Part shown: one piece after another, positions 1 through 3,928 of the stretch
Layout of the letters: the number at the start of each line of letters is the position of its first letter
Position numbering within the stretch: the stretch's first letter is position 1
Source: Eubacteriales Family XIII. Incertae Sedis bacterium
Lineage (GTDB): Bacteria > Bacillota > Clostridia > Peptostreptococcales > Anaerovoracaceae
Length of the DNA: 5,584 bases
Direction of reading: 5' to 3'
NCBI GenBank assembly: GCA_031263875.1
Contig: JAISEX010000207.1
Location: 1-5,584 of the forward strand
Translations under genes and position numbers: made by a program
Notes under the pieces: generated by a model
What the model was told of the DNA's origin: nothing
The model's database searches: none
The model's input: only the letters and a program-made list of their open reading frames with translations

Positions 1-39
1 CTCGTGCCTCGCTCCGGCTCTTTCATTTCCGGCACAACG

Positions 40-80
40 ATTCCATGGAATGACTGCTCATTGTGATATACTTTATACGT
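40..80 (+). promoter_or_regulatory. Putative extended -10 promoter with 12-bp palindrome for the AroE-like gene
   Basis: The sequence TGATATACT at 64-72 is an extended -10 element (TGn plus TATACT at 67-72) and predicts a transcript start near 79, about 45 nt before the ATG at 124. No -35 consensus is present at the proper spacing. Instead a perfect 12-bp palindrome, ATTCCATGGAAT, occupies 40-51, centred near -33. The palindrome and the -10 match are seen directly. That the palindrome is an operator is inference; an inverted repeat at this position would suit a repressor, or an activator touching RNA polymerase. Confidence 0.4.
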
Positions 81-123
81 CGAAACTTACCGCAACGCAC
101 GGAATTAAAAAGGAACTCACACA

Positions 124-1104
124 ATGCATAACACTCATGGCCCTGCGCCCTTTCCGTATACCTACCACAATCCCGTTCCGGTGCTGACGCCGGACAAGTT
201 GATCGATTATTGCGAAAAGCGGCAGGACTATCTGATCGCGTTTTATCTGGGGGACAAGGATGAAGAGGCGTGGGGGCGGTCGACCTCCCGTTTTCACATG
301 AACGACGAGCTGCTGCCCGGCGTGATATATCTTCCCATTCAGATCAAAAATGGAGATATTCACGGCCTGAAAATCGTTTACCGCACCGCAATGAGTTATA
401 ATAACGTCATTTTCATCAATCATGCGGCGCCGTATAAAAGTAATGCTCTCATGAAACGCGTTGCGCAAAACCCTGAAGCTGACGGCGATTATTTTGTCCG
501 CAATGACGATATTGGCACCTTTTCCATCGAAGACGGGAACGGAAGGGCCTGCATCGAAATGCTCCGGGATAAATTCGGCGTTGAAGATTTCAGCAAACCG
601 GCGTATATTATCGTCGGGACCGGCAATGCGGGAGCCCTCTTTGCGAAGGAGATTTCAAAACATGCGGACGCGAAACTGTTTCTTGTCGATAGGCTGGACA
701 AATCCGAACTGGCAGCTCAATTGCATGCCCGTTACTACCGCGACGCCCTCTCGATCCCGCCCGAATTATTCGCCGAAAATGATACGCTCGTCATCGTTGA
801 CGCCACTTCGCATAATGACAAACGCGGCGGCCTCGCGCCCTCGCTCGATTTTGTGCGCACATACGATCCGGAGAAGAATATTATCTTTATCGATTATTCG
901 ATGTATGTCACCGAAGAAAATTACGCGCCGTTTCATTTGAAGGCCCGCATAGGCATCGGTCAGGAATACGTCGCCTACACAAATTATATTATGGTCACGT
1001 GGATCACGAAGCTCGCGAACGAACGCGGTATAAATATCCCCACGCCGAGCTACGCCGAATTTTTACGGAAGGTCAGACGGAGCGAAGAACGCATTTCAGG
1101 GTGA
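124..1104 (+). CDS. Shikimate dehydrogenase (AroE)-like oxidoreductase, divergent
   Basis: This 326-residue protein can be laid along the shikimate/quinate dehydrogenase fold from end to end. A G-x-S-x-S-x-x-H-x-N stretch (residues 51-60, Ser53 and Ser55) matches the family's shikimate-binding serine pair. PYKSNAL (103-109, Lys105) matches the PHK catalytic lysine segment. NDDIG (127-131, Asp129) matches the N-T-D catalytic aspartate. VGTGNAG (164-170) is the dinucleotide-binding glycine loop of the Rossmann half, and VDATS (225-229) matches the family's N-A-T-x motif. The family would reduce 3-dehydroshikimate with NAD(P)H in the cytoplasm, but the real substrate is unknown. It has about 40 residues ahead of the first motif, making it longer than the usual 270-290. 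The C-terminal glutamine of the G-x-G-x-L-x-x-Q motif seems absent. The start is supported by AAGGAA at 110-115, 8 nt before the ATG. It is a single-gene unit with no aromatic-pathway neighbours, so a housekeeping aroE role is doubtful. Confidence 0.72.
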   Translation: MHNTHGPAPFPYTYHNPVPVLTPDKLIDYCEKRQDYLIAFYLGDKDEEAWGRSTSRFHMNDELLPGVIYLPIQIKNGDIHGLKIVYRTAMSYNNVIFINHAAPYKSNALMKRVAQNPEADGDYFVRNDDIGTFSIEDGNGRACIEMLRDKFGVEDFSKPAYIIVGTGNAGALFAKEISKHADAKLFLVDRLDKSELAAQLHARYYRDALSIPPELFAENDTLVIVDATSHNDKRGGLAPSLDFVRTYDPEKNIIFIDYSMYVTEENYAPFHLKARIGIGQEYVAYTNYIMVTWITKLANERGINIPTPSYAEFLRKVRRSEERISG

Positions 1105-1134
1105 GAGGGAAATTGTTCGGGAAGTTCTTTGCGC

Positions 1135-1428
1135 TTACCCGCGCCGCAAAAATGAAATATGCAGTTCTTTGCCCAATCCGGCGGCAATGCGTTTCAGCAG
1201 GGCAACCGAAGGATTATACGAAGCATTTTCAATGCGGCTTATATGCCCCTGAGGAATACCCGTCGCTACTGCCAAATCTTGTTGCGTCATCCCCTTTTCC
1301 CTGCGGCCAACTATCATCGCCTTTACGATCTCGTACTCGGGGCGAAGTTCTTCATATTCCGCTGCAAACTGCGGATCCTTCATCATCTCCTCAAGATGCT
1401 CGTCAAATGTTATCGCGCTACTTCTCAT
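1135..1428 (-). CDS. higA-like: HigA-like antitoxin, XRE/Cro-type helix-turn-helix
   Basis: This is a 97-residue protein with a helix-turn-helix at about residues 47-75: MTQQDLAVATGIPQGHISRI followed by EN and a spaced P-S. That is the classic XRE/Cro pattern of Q-x-x-L-A, an A-x-x-x-G turn and I-S-R-I-E-N recognition helix. The first 40 residues are acidic and probably form the toxin-binding part. In HigBA-type modules the antitoxin neutralises the ribosome-linked RNase by direct binding and represses the shared promoter. The ATG at 1428 lies inside the 3' end of the toxin gene with an 11-bp overlap. It is preceded by a strong AAGGAGG (1442-1436) at 7 nt spacing, so the antitoxin has its own good translation start. 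Its stop is 30 bp from the convergent AroE-like gene. It could also be a stand-alone regulator, but the partner gene makes that unlikely. Confidence 0.85.
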   Translation of the reverse strand: MRSSAITFDEHLEEMMKDPQFAAEYEELRPEYEIVKAMIVGRREKGMTQQDLAVATGIPQGHISRIENASYNPSVALLKRIAAGLGKELHISFLRRG

Positions 1429-1771
1429 AACCGTTCCTCCTTATATAATCTTTCTTATACTTTAAAGCTAACGCAATCTCTCGTTGTGGCGTCGCCCGTG
1501 TTTTTTTAATAAAACCGTTCGTTACTATAATTCTCTTTCCAATCATAAAAAAGTAAAAAACACGAGCGCCATTGCCTTCCGCTTGAATACGCAATTCAAA
1601 AATGCCATCTCGTATCGGTTTTGAATACGGTTTTTGTATTTGTGTACCCATTTCCGATAATATAGTCATTTCCCATGCCGCTTTCGCGCGCATTTTAACA
1701 CTTAAAGAATTAATAAAATCATACGCCGGCTTTTCACCATCAACCGTTTCATAATATTCAACCAACCACAT
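1418..1771 (-). CDS. higB-like: HigB-like toxin, phage-derived Gp49 / RelE superfamily
   Basis: This 117-residue protein has the layout of the Gp49-like HigB family. It starts with a short beta strand and a charged helix (residues 13-45). A KPIRDGIFELRI strand (51-62) follows, then ARVFYFF (69-75) and a C-terminal GFIKKTRATP (86-95) leading into the last helix. The D-G-x-x-E-L-R and F-x-K-K-T-x-x-T-P signatures are typical of the family. Members act in the cytoplasm as ribosome-dependent mRNA endonucleases; activity here is inferred from family. An in-frame ATG exists 33 nt upstream at 1804, but it lies between the -35 and -10 boxes, so the ATG at 1771 with AAAGGAG (1783-1777) 5 nt ahead is the better start. 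Toxin-first order and the 11-bp overlap with the antitoxin fit HigBA. Base composition is clearly more AT-rich than the flanking genes, suggesting acquisition by transfer. Confidence 0.83.
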   Translation of the reverse strand: MWLVEYYETVDGEKPAYDFINSLSVKMRAKAAWEMTILSEMGTQIQKPYSKPIRDGIFELRIQAEGNGARVFYFFMIGKRIIVTNGFIKKTRATPQREIALALKYKKDYIRRNGYEK

Positions 1772-1776
1772 TCTGT

Positions 1777-1783
1777 CTCCTTT
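1777..1783 (-). promoter_or_regulatory. Shine-Dalgarno site deciding the toxin start
   Basis: AAAGGAG reads on the minus strand at 1783-1777, five bases before the ATG at 1771. It favours that codon over the in-frame ATG at 1804. The site directly abuts the -10 hexamer, so a transcript starting at the standard distance would begin at about 1777 and lose most of it. Confidence 0.6.
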
Positions 1784-1811
1784 ATTATATGCCATATAGG
1801 ACATATGTCAA
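1784..1811 (-). promoter_or_regulatory. Consensus sigma-70-type promoter of the toxin-antitoxin operon
   Basis: On the minus strand a perfect TTGACA (1811-1806) is followed after 16 bp by a perfect TATAAT (1789-1784). Both hexamers match the housekeeping consensus exactly. The predicted start is about 1777, only 6 nt before the toxin ATG. Such a strong promoter normally needs tight repression, which the antitoxin could provide through the palindromes overlapping it. Confidence 0.75.
1786..1809. promoter_or_regulatory. Two palindromes overlapping the TA promoter: likely antitoxin operator
   Basis: GACATATGTC (1800-1809) is a perfect 10-bp palindrome that covers most of the -35 box. TATATGCCATATA (1786-1798) is a 13-bp palindrome with one central base that covers most of the -10 box. 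Both carry an ATATG/CATAT-type half-site, and their centres are about 12-13 bp apart. The inverted symmetry is seen directly. Binding by the HigA-like protein, alone or with toxin, is inference from how HigBA operons are autoregulated. Confidence 0.55.
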
Positions 1812-2262
1812 GTATAATCGTTTGATTCTATATATTATCACAATTTCATTATATTTCATATGGTGATAGCCGGAAAATCAAATAAAATAATTGAATGTAT
1901 AAAACAAACATCAGGAAGCGCCGTTATAACCGGGGCGGGTACCCACAGCGGAGACGATGAGAGGGAGCGAGGCGAAGAGAGCTTTCCGGGACGTTCTCTG
2001 CGAGGCGGCGGACGTAATTTTAGAGCTGCCGATCTTGTTCCGGTAATCTTTGAAATTTCGCTGACTATCGGTAAGTTTTAGAGGGACGGCATAATAAGAA
2101 TGCTCTCGCCGCTGCCCATCTCGTTTTTGTGTGTCGCGCAGGCGAGAAACCGGTACGCCATGGTGAGGAGGCCTGTGCCGTGTGCCTTTCTCGCTTTGCC
2201 GCGCAAGGGATAGCAGTGGAAATTCCGCAGACGATGCTCGCACAGATACCTCTTTCAGGGAG

Positions 2263-2284
2263 ATTCCGGGGCGAGGCCCGGAAT
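2263..2284. repeat. Perfect hairpin, REP-like palindromic unit
   Basis: ATTCCGGG (2263-2270) and CCCGGAAT (2277-2284) are exact reverse complements separated by a 6-nt GCGAGG loop. No run of T follows on either strand, so a Rho-independent terminator is unlikely. Palindromes of the GTCATTCCGGG...CCCGGAAT type are common as dispersed intergenic repeats in bacteria. Assigning this copy to such a family is inference and depends on finding other copies in the genome. Confidence 0.5.
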
Positions 2285-2324
2285 GACAACGGTGGCAGGA
2301 GCGGAATTGGAGCGGAAAGCCCGG

Positions 2325-2413
2325 TGGGGCTGGCTCACCGCTATTTTCGACTTGCGCTATATTCCATTATTTTCCACTTCGCGTATCCGATGAGGTGCAT
2401 TGGGCCAGCCCCA
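2325..2413. repeat. 13-bp inverted repeat pair enclosing 63 bp
   Basis: TGGGGCTGGCTCA (2325-2337) and TGGGCCAGCCCCA (2401-2413) are reverse complements at 12 of 13 positions; the mismatch is a G-U pair in RNA. The enclosed 63 bp is more AT-rich and has no open frame of note. No flanking target-site duplication is visible. It may be the stem of a large hairpin in a longer upstream transcript, or the ends of a very small non-autonomous element. Confidence 0.4.
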
Positions 2414-2432
2414 TGCGCCCCAAACCACACAT

Positions 2433-2469
2433 GGTTACCGGCAACTTTTTAAGGTTACCGAATACCGGC
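2433..2469 (+). promoter_or_regulatory. Phased GGTTACCG octamers upstream of the activator gene
   Basis: GGTTACCG occurs at 2433-2440 and again at 2453-2460, exactly 20 bp apart. A further TACCGGC at 2463-2469 repeats the TACCGGC at 2436-2442. Relative to the predicted transcript start at 2508, the two octamers are centred near -71 and -51, on the same face of the helix. This arrangement would suit an activator or autoregulatory site. No factor can be named. Confidence 0.35.
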
Positions 2470-2492
2470 GCAGGTACGCGCCCCGCAGAGCG

Positions 2493-2501
2493 TGGTATAA
2501 T
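2493..2501 (+). promoter_or_regulatory. Extended -10 promoter abutting the activator start codon
   Basis: TGGTATAAT is a perfect extended -10 element, with TATAAT at 2496-2501. The base at the usual +1 distance is 2508, the A of the ATG. No -35 match is found near 2473-2478, as is usual for extended -10 promoters. There is no Shine-Dalgarno sequence in the six T/A-only bases between the box and the start codon. Confidence 0.55.
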
Positions 2502-2507
2502 TATTTT

Positions 2508-3902
2508 ATGGCAAAAAAGGCAAACGAAAAAAAGAATATCCGCGAGGAAGAGCTGCGGAAAATCGCGGTCGAGAACAGCAATTCCATTTCCCTGCACGAT
2601 AAGTACAACAATATCGTGCTGAACTTTCAGGGCGTCAAGGTCGGGAATCTTATCGGCATGAACGCGGCCGATATCGGCGGCGTGTATAATTGGTCGCCGA
2701 GCCGGCAGGCGCTGATGACGGGCGCGCCCGTGACGGGCATCGTCGATACGAAGTACGGCAGCAAGCAGATCGTCTGCGCGAACCCGATACTTGGCGATGA
2801 CGGCGCCGTGGCGATGACGGTCATTACGGCTCTCGACAAATCGCTGGTCGACCGGTATATGGACGCGCAGAAGGATCCGAACGAACCGCGCCGCGTCTAC
2901 GACGTTTCCATCGATTATCTGAGCAAATCCAATTTTTCGGATAACGCGATCGTCGCGGAAAGCCCGCAGATGAAGCAGGTGCTGACGACAGCGCTCGCGG
3001 TCGCGGCAACGGACAGTTCCGTGATGCTCGTCGGCTCGTCGGGGACCGGCAAGGACGTTATCGCGCGGTATATCCACCGCCACAGCAACCGCAGCGAAAA
3101 AGCCCTCGTTCCCGTGAATTGCGCGGCGATACCGCAGGAGCTGATGGAATCCGAGTTCTTCGGCTATGTGAAGGGCGCGTTTACGGGCGCGAATCCGCAG
3201 GGCAAGGCCGGTCTGTTCGAGATGGCGGATAAGGGCACGTTGTTTTTGGATGAGATCGGCGATCTGCCGCTGAATATGCAATCGAAACTTCTGCGCGTTT
3301 TGGAAACGGGCGAAATGACGCGGCTCGGCGACACGAAGCCGCGCAAGGTCGACGTTCGCCTGATCGCGGCGACGAACCGCGACTTAAAATCGCTCACAGG
3401 CCGCGGTCTGTTCCGCAGCGACCTGTATTTCCGCATCAACGTTATACCGATCACCCTCGCGGATCTCAGCGAACGCGCGGAGGACATCATTCCGCTTGCG
3501 GACGGCATCCTCGCGGAACTGAACAAAAAATACGGCATGAACAAGAAATTTGCGCCGAGCGTGAGGGAGCGTTTCCTCGCCTACGCATGGCCCGGGAACG
3601 TGCGTGAACTGCGCAATGTGGTGGAACGGATCGTCATCACCTCCGAATCAAGCAGGCTCGAGGCGGACGACCGGTTCTTTGAAAACCCGGAAAACGCGCC
3701 GGCCGAAACCTCCCGCGCCCTGCCTCCTCACCCGGCCTATAACGGCACGCTCAAAGGCGTGCTTGCGGGCGTCGAGGAGGATTACATACGGCAGGCGCTC
3801 GACACGAACGGCGGCAGCGTGGCAAAAGCGGCGCAGACGCTCGGCATCCACCGCAGCGTGTTATACAAGAAGTTACAGCAGATAAAACAGCGGGACGCGT
3901 GA
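2508..3902 (+). CDS. Sigma-54-dependent transcriptional activator (PAS - AAA+ - Fis HTH)
   Basis: This is a 464-residue enhancer-binding protein. After a lysine-rich start, residues 22-115 form a compact PAS-like sensor, with an SPSRQAL motif and G-x-P-V followed by A-N-P-I and D-D-G. The central AAA+ domain (about 145-380) is complete. It has Walker A GSSGTGKD (176-183), the sigma-54-contacting GAFTGA loop (223-228), Walker B GTLFLDEIGD (243-252), sensor I AATNRDL (287-293), arginine fingers around Arg303 and Arg309, and sensor II GNVREL (363-368). A Fis-type helix-turn-helix lies at about 437-460 (SVAKAAQTLGIHRSVLYKKL). Such proteins bind upstream enhancers and use ATP to open sigma-54 promoters in response to the N-terminal sensor. 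There is no receiver domain, so the signal is probably a small ligand. The ATG at 2508 is chosen because a TTG-initiated extension from 2400 has no ribosome site and runs through the promoter. Its target genes are not identifiable here. Confidence 0.92.
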   Translation: MAKKANEKKNIREEELRKIAVENSNSISLHDKYNNIVLNFQGVKVGNLIGMNAADIGGVYNWSPSRQALMTGAPVTGIVDTKYGSKQIVCANPILGDDGAVAMTVITALDKSLVDRYMDAQKDPNEPRRVYDVSIDYLSKSNFSDNAIVAESPQMKQVLTTALAVAATDSSVMLVGSSGTGKDVIARYIHRHSNRSEKALVPVNCAAIPQELMESEFFGYVKGAFTGANPQGKAGLFEMADKGTLFLDEIGDLPLNMQSKLLRVLETGEMTRLGDTKPRKVDVRLIAATNRDLKSLTGRGLFRSDLYFRINVIPITLADLSERAEDIIPLADGILAELNKKYGMNKKFAPSVRERFLAYAWPGNVRELRNVVERIVITSESSRLEADDRFFENPENAPAETSRALPPHPAYNGTLKGVLAGVEEDYIRQALDTNGGSVAKAAQTLGIHRSVLYKKLQQIKQRDA

Positions 3903-3928
3903 GCCGGCAATCGCGCCTCGCCAACTGT

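Larger units (their letters stand above)
1812..2492. other. Long intergenic region without a convincing gene
   Basis: Open frames of 70-110 codons occur here on both strands, but they overlap each other, lack ribosome sites and show no recognisable domain, so I call none of them. Positions 1812-1910 are strongly AT-rich and contain ATTTCAT twice, one helical turn apart (1843-1849 and 1853-1859). From about 1915 the composition changes to GC-rich. This part contains the palindromes GTTATAAC (1923-1930) and GGGTACCC (1937-1944), the motif CCGGGGCG at both 1930 and 2266, and a terminal hairpin at 2263-2284. The last 170 bp hold an inverted-repeat pair and phased octamers ahead of the activator gene. 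The 1915-2290 part has the look of a dispersed repeat or decayed element; I cannot prove that from one copy. Confidence 0.5.

Noticed and set aside
710..725. Sigma-54-like -24/-12 match TGGCAGCTCAATTGCA on the plus strand
   Set aside because: GG and GC are 10 bp apart as required, but the site is deep inside the AroE-like coding region with no plus-strand gene starting after it until 2508. It is probably chance, though worth a look if an internal transcript is found.
1099..1140. Weak stem GGGTGAG / CTTACCC between the convergent AroE-like and antitoxin genes
   Set aside because: The stem is 7 bp with a G-U pair and a 28-nt loop, with no T tract, so it does not meet terminator criteria.
1501..1507. 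Run of seven T (A7 in the toxin reading direction) as a phase-variation or frameshift site
   Set aside because: The toxin frame is intact, the run encodes the conserved K-K-T, and seven bases is short for a phase-variable tract in AT-rich DNA.
1772..1804. Longer toxin start at the ATG at 1804
   Set aside because: That codon lies between the -35 and -10 boxes of the consensus promoter, would not be in the transcript, and has no ribosome site.
1860..2452. Several 70-110-codon open frames in the intergenic gap (1860-2081 +, 1911-2243 -, 2065-2289 -, 2129-2452 +)
   Set aside because: They overlap on both strands, lack good ribosome sites, have odd composition rich in Arg and Ser, and run through palindromes. 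Non-coding repeat-like DNA explains them better.
2400..2507. N-terminal extension of the activator from the TTG at 2400
   Set aside because: A GAGGTG lies too close (2 nt) to the TTG, the added residues resemble no domain, and the extension crosses the extended -10 box and phased octamers.
2367..3281. A 304-codon minus-strand open frame opposite the activator gene
   Set aside because: It is very rich in Arg, His, Ala and Ile with no recognisable domain, and it lies antisense to a strongly conserved AAA+ gene whose GC-rich codons create such frames.
3903..3928. Possible bidirectional terminator between the convergent activator and surface-protein genes
   Set aside because: The 26 bp contains only the small palindrome GCCGGC and no hairpin with a T run on either strand.
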